Assembly: GCF_002776525.5 (NCBI RefSeq)
Contig: NC_045443.1
Span: 56,645,914-56,709,913, forward strand
Source: Piliocolobus tephrosceles
Lineage: Eukaryota > Chordata > Mammalia > Primates > Cercopithecidae
Length of the DNA stretch: 64,000 bases
Direction of reading: 5' to 3'
In this document: in pieces, positions 38,487 through 46,389 of the stretch
Layout of the letters: each line of letters starts with the position of its first letter
Position numbering within the stretch: position 1 is the stretch's first letter
Notes under the pieces: generated by a model
The model's database searches: none
What the model saw: the letters and a program-made list of their open reading frames with translations, nothing else
What the model was told of the DNA's origin: nothing
Translations under genes and position numbers: made by a program

Positions 38487-38680
38487 AGATGTCAAGACAA
38501 TATACTGGGGAAAGAATAGTTTTTTCAAGGAATGGTTCTGTAATAACTTAATATTACATGCAAAAGAATGATGTTGTGTCCCAGCCTCACACCATGTAGG
38601 GAAATTAACTCAAAATTGATGATAAGCCTAAGGGTAAGAGCTGAAAATGTTAAACCCTTGGAAGAAATTATAGGTGTAAA

Positions 38681-38947
38681 TCTTCATGACTTTTTTTTTT
38701 TTTTCACTTTAAATTCTGGGATACATGTGCAGAACGTGCAGGTTTGTTACACAGGTATATATGTTCCATGGTTGTTTGCTGCACCTATCAACCCAACATC
38801 TAGATTTTAAGTCCCACATGCATTAGGTATTTGTCCTAATGCTCTCCCTCTCCTTGCCCCCAGTCCCCTGTGAGGCCCTGGTATGTGCTGTTCACCTTCT
38901 TGTGTCCATCTGTTCTCATTGTTCAACTCCCACTTATGAGTGAGACT
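38681..38947 (-). mobile_element. L1P 3' end, antisense arm of a 5'-inverted L1
   Basis: After the duplicated target TCTTCATGACTTTTT (38681-38695) comes poly-T, then the primate L1 3' UTR in antisense (GGGATACATGTGCAGAACGT, TTTGTTACACAGGTATATAT, CCACTTATGAGTGAGA). It breaks off at the HERV-9-like LTR near 38945 and continues at 47159 (CATGTGGTGTTTGGTTTTCT). The other arm lies in sense at 47191-47621; the matching target copy is at 47622-47636. Confidence 0.85.
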
Positions 38948-39506
38948 AGGAGATGAAGCCAGCTGGACTTCTGAGTCAGGTGGGGACTTGGAAAACTTTT
39001 CTGTCTAGCTAAAGGATTGTAAATGCACCAATCAGCACTCTGTAATAATGTAACAATCAGCGCTCTGTGTCTAGCTAAAGGATTATAAATGTACCAATCA
39101 GCACTCTGTATAATGAACCAATCAGCAGGACGTGAGTGGGGCCAAATAAGGGAATACAATCTGGCCACCCAAGCCAGCAGTGACAATCCTCTTGGGTCCC
39201 CTTCCACACTGTGGAAGCTTTGTTCTTTCACTTTTCACAGTAAATCTTGCTGCTGCTCACTCTTTGGGTCAGCACTACCTTTATGAGCTGTAATACTCAC
39301 CAGGAAGGTCTGCAGCTTCACTCTTGAAGTCAGCAAGACCATGAACCCACTGGAAGGAAGAAACTCCAGACACATCTGAACATCTGAGGAACAAACTCTG
39401 GAAATACCATCTTTAAGAACTGTAACACTCACCATGAGGGTCTGTGGCTTCATTCTTGAAGTCAGCAAGACCAAAAGTCCACAAGAAGGAATAAATTCTG
39501 TACACA
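38945..39506 (+). mobile_element. 5' LTR of HERV-9-like provirus (LTR12-like)
   Basis: About 560 bp starting near AGATGAAGCCAGCTGGACTT and ending CTGTACACA. It carries CCAATCAGCACTCTGT units (three intact CCAAT plus one degraded to ACAAT), CCAATCAGCAGGACGTGAGT, a GTGGAAGCTTTGTTCTTTC block and GAGCTGTAATACTCACC repeats, all typical of LTR12-group LTRs. The first bases are altered or rearranged, so the exact start is uncertain by about 10 bp. It has fewer CCAAT units than the 3' LTR. Confidence 0.82.
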
Positions 39507-39509
39507 TTT

Positions 39510-39529
39510 TGGTGACCACTATGGGACTA
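39510..39529 (+). promoter_or_regulatory. Primer binding site, tRNA-Arg type
   Basis: TGGTGACCACTATGGGACTA begins three bases after the LTR end. Compared with the complement of the human tRNA-Arg(TCG) 3' end as I remember it, 16 of 20 bases agree, which fits the arginine primer use of the ERV-9 group. The match was made by eye. Confidence 0.6.
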
Positions 39530-39698
39530 TAAACTATCGCCAAGCAGTGAGTACCATTGGACCCCTTTTGCTTGCTATTCTGTCCTATTTTTCCTTAGAA
39601 TTTGGGGTCTAAATATCAGGCACCTGTCGGCCAGTTAGAAGTGAATAGCACAGCCACTGGACTAAAGACATGAGTATCAGGCTTTCTGGGAAAGCATG

Positions 39699-39992
39699 TG
39701 TTTGGACGAACGGAGGCAAGATGGTGCACTTCCGGGTTCTTCTTCTTCACCACCAACTCTTCCCGCGCGCGCGAAAATGCAGCCGGCGCCCAGGGAGGGT
39801 GCAGACCAACTGGGCATGCGCCAGGTGACGTCAATCCGAAGAGACCAAGATTTACCTGGTCGCACCTGCGGAACGCCCCTGACACGCCCATGCCCCACCT
39901 ATTGCCCTCCCACTCCCAGCAGTTTTGCTGTTACACTTGCCTACCCGCTGGTTCTTTTGCGCCCGCTCGGCTGGTCTTAGAAAAACAAGACA
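39699..39992 (+). repeat. 5' LTR of the recent provirus, internally deleted
   Basis: 294 bp. Its first 218 bp equal the 3' LTR exactly; then 197 bp of the 3' LTR (42386-42582) are replaced by two bases; the last 74 bp match 42583-42657 except C/G at one site and one A-run length change. The missing block contains the AATAAA signal. U3 shows ETS-like CACTTCCGGG, YY1-like AAGATGG, an NRF1-like GGCATGCGCC (39813-39822) and a perfect CRE TGACGTCA (39826-39833). Confidence 0.9.
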
Positions 39993-39994
39993 GA

Positions 39995-40011
39995 TGGTGC
40001 CGAACCCGGGA
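39995..40011 (+). promoter_or_regulatory. Primer binding site, tRNA-Phe type
   Basis: TGGTGCCGAACCCGGGA starts two bases after the LTR end. It equals the complement of the tRNA-Phe 3' end as I remember it, with one A missing in the GAAACCC run. This places the element in a phenylalanine-primed (HERV-F-like) class I group rather than the proline-primed BaEV/PcEV or lysine-primed SERV group. Confidence 0.65.
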
Positions 40012-40121
40012 GGAGACCCCTCCTCAGGGCCCCCAGGGTCCGGGGAGCCTCCCCCTCCTCGTTCCACGCCGCGGACGGACCAGGACCTGAGACCCACTTC
40101 GCTCACTCTCACGGCCTCTCT

Positions 40122-40130
40122 GGGGTAAGT
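40122..40130 (+). promoter_or_regulatory. Probable major splice donor
   Basis: GGGGTAAGT-type donor (GT at 40125) about 110 bp after the primer site, the normal place for a retroviral leader donor. Use is inferred. Confidence 0.5.
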
Positions 40131-40152
40131 GCCCTTGTCTCCTCTTTACCTC

Positions 40153-40570
40153 CCTCGGCCAGAAATCCTGCGCGGGTCCGAGGTCCATTTTGAGCCACCA
40201 GGTGGCTTGGGAGAGCCTTGCAGGACGGAGACGTCCGCCTGAAGGTAATCTCCACCTTGGCTTCAAGAGCCTCCAGTCTGTCTCTGCTGGTTCCAGAGGA
40301 CGCTTTGAAGCCAGGCAGAGATCCACTTCCATTTCCATTGTGTCCATTGTGTCCCTCGGCCAAAATCCTGCGCAGGTCCGAGGTCCATTTTGAGCCACCA
40401 AGTGGCTTGGAAGCCACCACGTGGCTTCGGAGAGCCTTGCAGGACGGAGACGTCCGCCTGAAGGTAATCTCCACCTTGGCTTCAAGAGCCTTCAGTCTGT
40501 CTCTGCTGGTTCCAAAGGACGCTTTGAAGCCAGGCAGAGATCCACTTCCATTTCCATTGTGTCCATTGTG
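40153..40570 (+). repeat. Tandem duplication of about 0.2 kb in the provirus leader
   Basis: Copy 1 (40153-40353) and copy 2 (40354-40570) share almost all bases: both start CCTCGGCC(A), contain TCCGAGGTCCATTTTGAGCC, GACGGAGACGTCCGCCTGAA and CTGTCTCTGCTGGTTCC and end CATTTCCATTGTGTCCATTGTG. Copy 2 has an extra 18-bp piece (AAGCCACCACGTGGCTTC region, itself a CACGTG-centred palindrome). Minus-strand open frames running through both copies are a by-product. Confidence 0.93.
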
Positions 40571-40588
40571 TAAGTAAAGAGGAAACAA

Positions 40589-41600
40589 ATGGGAAACCCC
40601 CAGTCCAAATTTCCAAAGAGCACCCCCTTAGGGTGCCTCCTAGCCAATTTAAAAACCTTACAGCTTGAACAAGAACTTAGGAGGAAGCGGTTAATTTTCC
40701 TTTCCACTGTGGCGTGATCGACCTCAGCAATTTCTGCCAGCGGCTAGGCAAGTGGTCCGAAATTAATTTACATACAAGGCTTTTGGGCCTTAGGCTCTCG
40801 TCCCTATACTCCTTCTCTCCCCGCTCTCCCCACCCCCTCCCTTCCTGCCCAGACTCCTCCTCCTCCCCCCATCCAGACTCCTCCTTCTTCCTCCTTATCT
40901 ACTAGTAACCACTCGGTCCGTGCCTCCTTCGGGGCCCCCAACTGGCTGTCTTGAGTCCCCTATCTCTGCCCACACCCTCCTACAGTGTTAGCACCTTTGC
41001 GAGAGGTGGCTGGGGCGGAGGGGGTAGTCAGAGTACATGTCCCTTTTTCATTGGCCGATCTTTCCAAAATTGAGCATCTTATTTCATTTCTCAATCGGCT
41101 CCTGACATTCGTAAAAACTTCAAAAGGTAGAGGATGGTCCTCAGACACCAATACAAGACCTAGTTAAATTAGCCTTTAAGGTCTATAGCTCCAGAGAGGA
41201 GATGGCAGGCTTGCCTCGAACAGAAGTTAAAGCTCCTAGCAGCGGCTTTACAGCCCAGTCGTAACCCCAGGCCAGAGAGCGCATACCCCACAGACTCCAA
41301 GGCCACGAAAGGAGCCCGCCTGCTATAAGTGCGGCAAGGCAGGACACTATGCCAACAGGTGTCCACAAGGTCCCCGAGTCCCAACGCAGCCTTGCTATAA
41401 GTGCAAGGCATCAGGACATTAGGCCAGTGAATGTCCTAACCCTCGTCCACCAGCAACCCCCTGCCCTGCTTGCCAGCAGGGAGGAAACTGGAAGTCTGAT
41501 TGCCCCACCCTGAGAACAGGTGCCGCGCCTCTACGTGACCCCCTTTCCCAGGATCCTGGGAGCTCCTTCCAGCTCCTACATCTGGACGATGACAACTGAA
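40589..41600 (+). pseudogene. Broken gag of the recent provirus
   Basis: Gag polyprotein builds the viral core. ATG at 40589 gives an MGN start (myristoylation-type) and 42 codons to a TGA at 40715-40717. A matrix-like LSNFCQRLGKWSEI continues in another frame at 40714, followed by a C/T-rich stretch coding S/P-rich sequence (40800-40905), then a capsid start with PLREVAGAEGVVRVHVPFSL (about 40991). The capsid core and major homology region are missing. Nucleocapsid follows with a C-x2-C-x4-H-x4-C knuckle at 41321-41362, a second knuckle (41393-41434) with an in-frame TAG, and a third, atypical CPACQQGGN repeat. At least one frameshift, one internal deletion and several stops: not functional. 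Confidence 0.8.
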
Positions 41601-41629
41601 GGTGCCGAGACTCGGGGACCCCCATCACC

Positions 41630-41850
41630 CTCGCCGAGCCGCGGGTAACTCTCCTGGTAGCGGGTAAGACAATTACTTTTTTAATCAACAGCGAGGCTAC
41701 CTATTCTGTTTTGCCGTCCTTCTCTGGACCTAGCCTTCCATCCAATATCTCTGTAGTAGGAGTAAGTGGAAAGCCATCCACTCCACGAAAAACTCCAATC
41801 CTTAATTGCTGCCTGGCCAACAAGTACTTTGCGCACTCATTCCTCATTCC
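41630..41850 (+). pseudogene. Protease remnant of the recent provirus
   Basis: EPRVTLLVAGKTITFLIN-type sequence follows the nucleocapsid in a different frame, the position of a gammaretroviral protease. Where the aspartic protease needs D-T/S-G it reads N-S-E-A, so the catalytic aspartate is lost. The flap region and everything downstream in pol is missing or unrecognisable. Retroviral protease cuts Gag and Gag-Pol; this copy cannot. Confidence 0.6.
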
Positions 41851-42167
41851 CAACTAAAAAGGGCCCCTACCGAAAGCAATCAGTGGAAATCAGTTTGGCT
41901 TTCCCCCACTCGCCTCAAACTTACTAAATTTTCTTAACTATCTCATACTCCCCAACCTTGCCAGGACTATCCTTCTGGGTTTTGCCCATATTCCAACAAA
42001 TGCTTCCATTCCTCATTCCTATACTAATACTGTGCCTTATTTTATTTTTCATCCGTGCGTCCAAATACCAACCATGGGCCCCGACCTTAACGACGCCCCT
42101 TAACAGCAGGAAGTAGCCAGACAGACCACGGCGCCCCTTTATCACTATTATCAATAAAAGGTTGGAC
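41851..42167 (+). pseudogene. Residual pol/env-end sequence before the 3' LTR
   Basis: About 320 bp linking the protease remnant to the 3' LTR, with stops in all frames. A short GPDLNDAP...QQEVARQ pattern just before the LTR resembles the cytoplasmic end of class I Env proteins, so the pol-env deletion probably joins protease to the env tail. A canonical purine-only polypurine tract is not seen; the LTR is preceded by AATAAAAGGTTGGAC. Confidence 0.4.
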
Positions 42168-42657
42168 TGTTTGGACGAACGGAGGCAAGATGGTGCACTT
42201 CCGGGTTCTTCTTCTTCACCACCAACTCTTCCCGCGCGCGCGAAAATGCAGCCGGCGCCCAGGGAGGGTGCAGACCAACTGGGCATGCGCCAGGTGACGT
42301 CAATCCGAAGAGACCAAGATTTACCTGGTCGCACCTGCGGAACGCCCCTGACACGCCCATGCCCCACCTATTGCCCTCCCACTCCTAGAAAAGCCGCTCT
42401 CCGCCATTGAGCCACGCGGCCTTCTCACAGCCCGGCGGCCCTCTTACAGCCCCAGTCCTGTCGGGATGTCGGGACTGTGGGAAGTCCGTCCGAGAGCCCC
42501 ACCGCGGGGGGACTCTGCCGGCCTCCTTTGCTGGAGGCCGACAGACTTCTCCCGCACACCTTAGGTTACCAAAATAAACTGTGCAGTTTTGCTGTTACAC
42601 TTGCCTACCCGCTGGTTCTTTTGCGCCCGCTGGGCTGGTCTTAGAAAAAACAAGACA
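42168..42657 (+). repeat. 3' LTR of the recent provirus, complete
   Basis: 490 bp, TGTTTGGACG...AAGACA. It contains the same U3 motifs as the 5' copy (CRE at 42295-42302) plus the 197-bp block lost there, with a GC-rich section and the poly-A signal AATAAA at 42573-42578. CpG dinucleotides are well kept, including the CCCGCGCGCGCG run. No strong TATA box is seen. Confidence 0.9.
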
Positions 42658-43654
42658 GCATGCTCTCACAACCTCCGACTCTTCAGATTTGGGAGCATTG
42701 GTTTGCCTGGAACCAGCTTCTGCTTTTCCTGTGATTTTGGGCTGAGCCGAGGGTCAACAGAGAGGAAAGCCATTTAGCTCCAGGGTCCTGACAACAAGTT
42801 GGTTGACCCTGCGGCCATGAGCGGAACTCTCAAAGTTACATCACCCAAGTGAGACTCGCCTGTCTACCCTATCTATCCTGACCCTTGCCTCCTGGGTCCT
42901 AATGCCTGTCAGACACACTTCCTCTCACCTCTCTTCTCTGAGGCTAGTCCCGCTTCTAAAAACCACTCCCTTTCTCTGGTGCTTTTCTAGTTTCTCCTAT
43001 GAGAATGATTTCTAGTATAAACTCCAGGACTGTATTCCCTTCTTTAGGCACATGGACTTACCAATCAGAAAGACATAATTTTTGTCCCAGGCTCCATCCG
43101 GGGGTGGGGGAGGAACTATCTTATCTGGAAGTTTAGGATCCCTCCTCAGAATAGCAGGCCTAACAAAAGCTACTCCTGAAGCTAGGATATGGGGAGCTTC
43201 AGAAATGATATCCTTCCTATTCAAGTGAGGACAAAATGTGTTACTCTTCTAACCCTGGAGATCCCTTCCCTCCCTCAAGGTGTGGCCCTCCACTTCATTT
43301 TGGGGGCATAACATCTTTATAAGACAGTGGTAAAGTCCCATTACTAACAGGAGAATGCCTAGGACTCTAATAGGTTTTCAAGAATGTGTTGGTGAGAGCC
43401 ACTAAATCCAATTTTTCTCGATCCTCTTTGTGGTTTAGGAGGACAGGCAAGGGTGCAGGTTCTGAAGGATGCTTTGGTAAGGGCCACTAAATCTGATCTT
43501 CCTCAGTCCTCCTTGTGGCCTAGGAGGAAAACTAGTGTTTCTGCTACTGCGTCAGTGAGTGCAACTCTTCTTATCATCAGGGTCCACAGACCGTTGCAGG
43601 TTCTTGGGCGGGAGACAAACAAAAAACACAACTGCAGGTGGCTTTGTCTTTCAG
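42658..43654 (+). other. Leader of the HERV-9-like provirus (second part)
   Basis: Non-coding leader continuing from 39530-39693 after the inserted provirus. It holds an imperfect direct repeat of about 90-bp period (GCCACTAAATC... GGTTTAGGAGGACAGGCAAG type, about 43395-43450 and 43478-43540) and ends in CTTTGTCTTTCAG just before the gag ATG, which looks like a splice-acceptor sequence. Confidence 0.6.
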
Positions 43655-45123
43655 ATGGGAAACACTCAGGCATCAACAGGCTCACCCTTGAAATGCATCC
43701 TAAGCCATTGGGACCAATTTGACCTCCAAACCCTGAAAAAGAGGCAGCTCAATTTTTTCTGCACTGCGGCTTGCTCCCAATATTCTCTCTCTGATGGGGA
43801 AAAATGGCCACCTGAGGGAAGTATAAATTACAATAGTATTCTGCAGCTTGACCTTTTCTGTAAGAGGGAAGGCAAATGGAGTGAAATACCTATGTCCAAG
43901 CTTTCTTTTCATTGAAGGAGAATACAGAACTGTGCAAAGCTTGCAATTTACATCCCACAGGAGGACCTCTCAGCTTACCCCCATATCCTAGCCTCTTTAT
44001 ATCTCCCCTTCCTACTAATGATAAGCCTCCTCTAATCTCTCCTACCCAGAAGGAAATAAGCAAAGAAATCTCCAAAGTACCACAAACCCCCCGTGCTATG
44101 GGTTATATCCCCTTCAAGCTGTAGGGGGAGAGGAATTTGACCCAACCCAGGTACATGACTCCTTCTCCCTCTCTGATTCAAAGCAGATTAAGGCAGACCT
44201 GGGGAAGTTTTCAGATGATCCTGATAGGTACATATATGTCCTACAGGGTCTAGGGCAAACCTTCAATCTCACTTGGAGAGATGTCATGCTGTTGCTAGAT
44301 TAAACCCTGGCCTTAAATGAAAAGAATGCGGCTTTAGCTGCAGCTTAAGTTTGGAGATACTTGATATCCTAGTCAAGTAAATGATAGAATGACAGTTGAA
44401 GAAAGGGGCAAATCCCCACTGGGACCTCAACTCAGATCATGGGGAATGGAATCACAAATGTCTGTTGACCTGTGTTCTAGAAGGACTAAGGATAATTAGG
44501 AAAAAGCTGATGAATTATTAAATGATGTCCACCATAACTCAGGGAAAGGAAGAAAATCCTTCTGCCTTCCTCGAGTGGCTATGGGAAGCCTTAAGAAAAT
44601 ATACTCTCCTGTCACCCAACTCCCTCAAGGGTCAATTGATTCTAAGAGGTAAGTTTATTACCCAATCAGTCACAGATATCAGGAGAAAGCTCCAGAAGGA
44701 ACCCTGGGTCCTGAACAAAATCTGGAGGCATTATTAAATCTGGCAACCTCAGTATTCTATAATAGGGACCAAGGGGAACAGGCCAAAAAGGAAAAGCAAG
44801 ATCAGAGAAAGGCCACAGCCTTAGTCATGGCCCTTAGAAAAACAAACCTTGGTCATTCAGTGAGTACAGAAAATGGAGCAGGCCAATCACCTGGTAAAGC
44901 TTGTTATCAGTGGGATGTACAAGGACACTTTAAAAAAGATTGTCCAATAAAACTGCCCTCTCACCCATGTCCACTATGCCAAGGCAATCACTGGAAGGTG
45001 CACTGCCCCAGAGGACAAAGGTTCTCTGGGCCAGAAGCTCCCAACCAGATGATCCAACAAGAACTTGCCCAGGGCAAGCACCAACTTGTGTCATCACCCT
45101 TATTGAGCCCCGGGTACATTTAA
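43655..45123 (+). pseudogene. Broken gag of the HERV-9-like provirus
   Basis: ATG at 43655 gives MGNTQAS..., a myristoylation-type matrix start, open to a TGA at 43913-43915 with LDLFCKREGKWSEI, the same matrix signature as in the inserted provirus. A P-rich stretch (43912-44124) follows, then capsid sequence around 44210-44360 with internal stops. A major homology region, QGKEENPSAFLEWLWEAL, lies in the open stretch at 44522-44737, and nucleocapsid in the frame 44827-45123. The first knuckle reads C-x2-W instead of C-x2-C (CYQWDVQGHFKKDC); the second is CPLCQGNHWKVHC. Frameshifts and stops make it non-functional. Confidence 0.85.
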
Positions 45124-45224
45124 CCATTGAGGGCCAGGAAATTGACTTCCTCCTGGACACTGGCATGGCTTTCTCAGTGTTTATCTCCTGTCTTCGGCTG
45201 CCCTCAAGGTCCATTACCATCTGA
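44940..45224 (+). pseudogene. Protease remnant of the HERV-9-like provirus
   Basis: A 94-codon open frame, offset from the gag frame, contains IEGQEIDFLLDTGMAFSVF: the aspartic protease active-site triad D-T-G is intact (about residues 73-75). The frame ends soon after, before the flap and the rest of pol, so only the N-terminal half remains. Confidence 0.8.
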
Positions 45225-45289
45225 GGAATCCTGGGGCAACCTGCAACCAGGTATTTCTCCCACCTCCTCAGTTGTAATTGAGAGACTTT

Positions 45290-45490
45290 GCTACAGATAG
45301 TAAGTATGCTTATCTAATCCTACATGCCCATGCTGCAATATGGAAAGAAAGGGAGTTCCTAACCTCTGGGGGAACCCCCATTAAATACCACAAGGAAATC
45401 ATGGAGTTGCTGCATGCAGTGCAAAAACCCAAGGAGATGGAAGTCTTACACTGCTGAAGCCATCAAAAAGGGGAAGGAGAGAGGAGAACA
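45290..45490 (+). pseudogene. RNase H C-terminal / integrase junction remnant of pol
   Basis: In the frame from 45290 the sequence reads ATDSKYAYLILHAHAAIWKE, a class I retroviral RNase H signature with the D-S-[KR]-Y-A motif, up to a TGA at 45455-45457 followed by SHQKG. Reverse transcriptase, between the protease and this point, is missing, so pol carries a large internal deletion. Confidence 0.7.
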
Positions 45491-45524
45491 GCAGCATAAG
45501 CAGCTGGCAGAGGCAGGGAAAGAC

Positions 45525-45680
45525 TAGCAGAAAGGAAAGAGATAAAGAGGCAGAAAGAGAGAGAGAGAGAGAAAGACAGAGAGAGGAAGAGACAGAGACA
45601 GAAAGTCAAAGAGAGAAGGAAAGAGAGGAAGAGACAAAGAAGGAGTCAAAGAGAGAGAAAGAGATAGAAGTAGTAAAGAA
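45525..45680 (+). repeat. GA-rich purine tract in the provirus
   Basis: About 150 bp of nearly pure purine (GAGA, GACAGAGA, GGAAGAGAC units) between the pol remnant and env. The reverse strand gives a leucine/serine-rich chance frame (45524-45766), which is not a gene. Confidence 0.9.
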
Positions 45681-45751
45681 AAAACAGTGTACCCTATTCT
45701 TTTAAAAGCCAGGGTAAATTTCTGTCTACCCAGCCAAGGCATATTCTTCTT

Positions 45752-46195
45752 ATGTGGAACTTCCACTTATATATGCCTCTCAGACAGTTTGCAGGAAATA
45801 ACAAAATCTATCCTTACTCTACAGTCCCAAACAACTCTTTGGCAACAGTGACTCTCCAAAACTGCCAAAGCCTAGACCTCCTCACTGCTGAGAAAGGAGG
45901 GCTCTGTACCTTCTTAGGGGAAGAGTGTTGTTTTTACACTAACCAGTCAGGGATAGTACGAGATGCCATTCAGCATTTACAGGAAAAGGCTTCTGAAATT
46001 AGACGATGCCTTTCAAACGCTTATACCAATCTCTGGAGTTGGGCAACATGGCTTCTCCCATTTCTTGGTCCCATGACAGCCATCTTAGTATTACTCACCT
46101 TTGGGCCTTGTATTTTTAACCTCCTTGTCAAATTTGTTTCCTCCAGGATTGAGGTCATCAAGCTACAGATGGTCTTACAAATGGAACCCAAATGA
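45752..46195 (+). pseudogene. Env transmembrane-subunit remnant of the HERV-9-like provirus
   Basis: A 147-codon open frame whose middle and end are a class I retroviral TM subunit: an immunosuppressive-type heptad segment beginning LQNCQSLDLLTAEKGG (about residue 35), the C-x6-C-C motif (CTFLGEECC), a NQSG glycosylation site, then a hydrophobic span around WLLPFLGPMTAILVLLTFG and a short basic tail ending at the stop just before the LTR-proximal sequence. SU and the fusion peptide are absent; an SU-end-like LCGTSTYICL lies just upstream in another frame. The first methionine is not a natural env start. It is a non-functional remnant. Confidence 0.83.
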
Positions 46196-46377
46196 GCTCA
46201 ACTAACAACTTCTACCCAGACCCCTGGACTGATCCGCTGGCCCTTTCACTGCCCTAAAGAGTTAGTTTACCTCTGGAGGACACTACAACTGCAGGGCCCC
46301 TTCTTCACCCCTATCCAGCAGGAAGTAGTTAGAATTGTCATCACCCAATTCCCAATAGCAGTTGGGGTGTCCTGTTT

Positions 46378-46389
46378 AGAGGGGGGGAT
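46378..46389 (+). promoter_or_regulatory. Polypurine tract before the 3' LTR
   Basis: AGAGGGGGGGATT directly precedes the TGAGAAG start of the 3' LTR, the usual plus-strand primer position. Confidence 0.75.

Larger units (their letters stand above)
35170..38680 (+). mobile_element. Old L1M, 5' part (outermost layer of the nest)
   Basis: Sense L1M with 5' UTR-like sequence (about 35170-36000), an ORF1 region (GAGATATTAGAATTACCTGAC, TTTAAAGCAGTCATGATAAAA, 36140-36790) and ORF2 RT-domain remnants. The 36881-37123 frame shows the L1 pattern FTGEFYQMFKENL; codons at 37516-37530 read LFADD, the RT active-site motif. The endonuclease domain is largely missing. An MLT1 LTR (38130-38486) interrupts it, and the element resumes at 47637 after the large insertion. 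Confidence 0.72.
39699..42657 (+). mobile_element. Recent, internally deleted gammaretrovirus-like provirus
   Basis: A 2959-bp LTR element inserted in the leader of the HERV-9-like provirus, with a perfect 5-bp target duplication GCATG (39694-39698 and 42658-42662) and TG...CA termini. Order: 5' LTR, tRNA-Phe-type primer site, splice-donor-like leader with a 0.2-kb tandem duplication, broken gag with zinc knuckles, protease remnant, a short env-tail-like remnant, 3' LTR. Reverse transcriptase, RNase H, integrase, SU and TM ectodomain are absent. LTRs differ by one substitution and one A-run indel over 292 aligned bases, so integration is recent although coding capacity is gone. Confidence 0.88.

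Noticed and set aside
40024..40588. Minus-strand frames of about 150 codons with repeated sequence
   Set aside because: They run antisense through the duplicated provirus leader; the repeated protein follows from the DNA duplication.
41924..42367. 147-codon minus-strand frame in the recent provirus
   Set aside because: Antisense to the env-tail remnant and the 3' LTR; its end duplicates the frame in the 5' LTR because the LTRs are copies.
45524..45766. Leucine/serine-rich minus-strand frame
   Set aside because: Reverse complement of the GA-rich tract.
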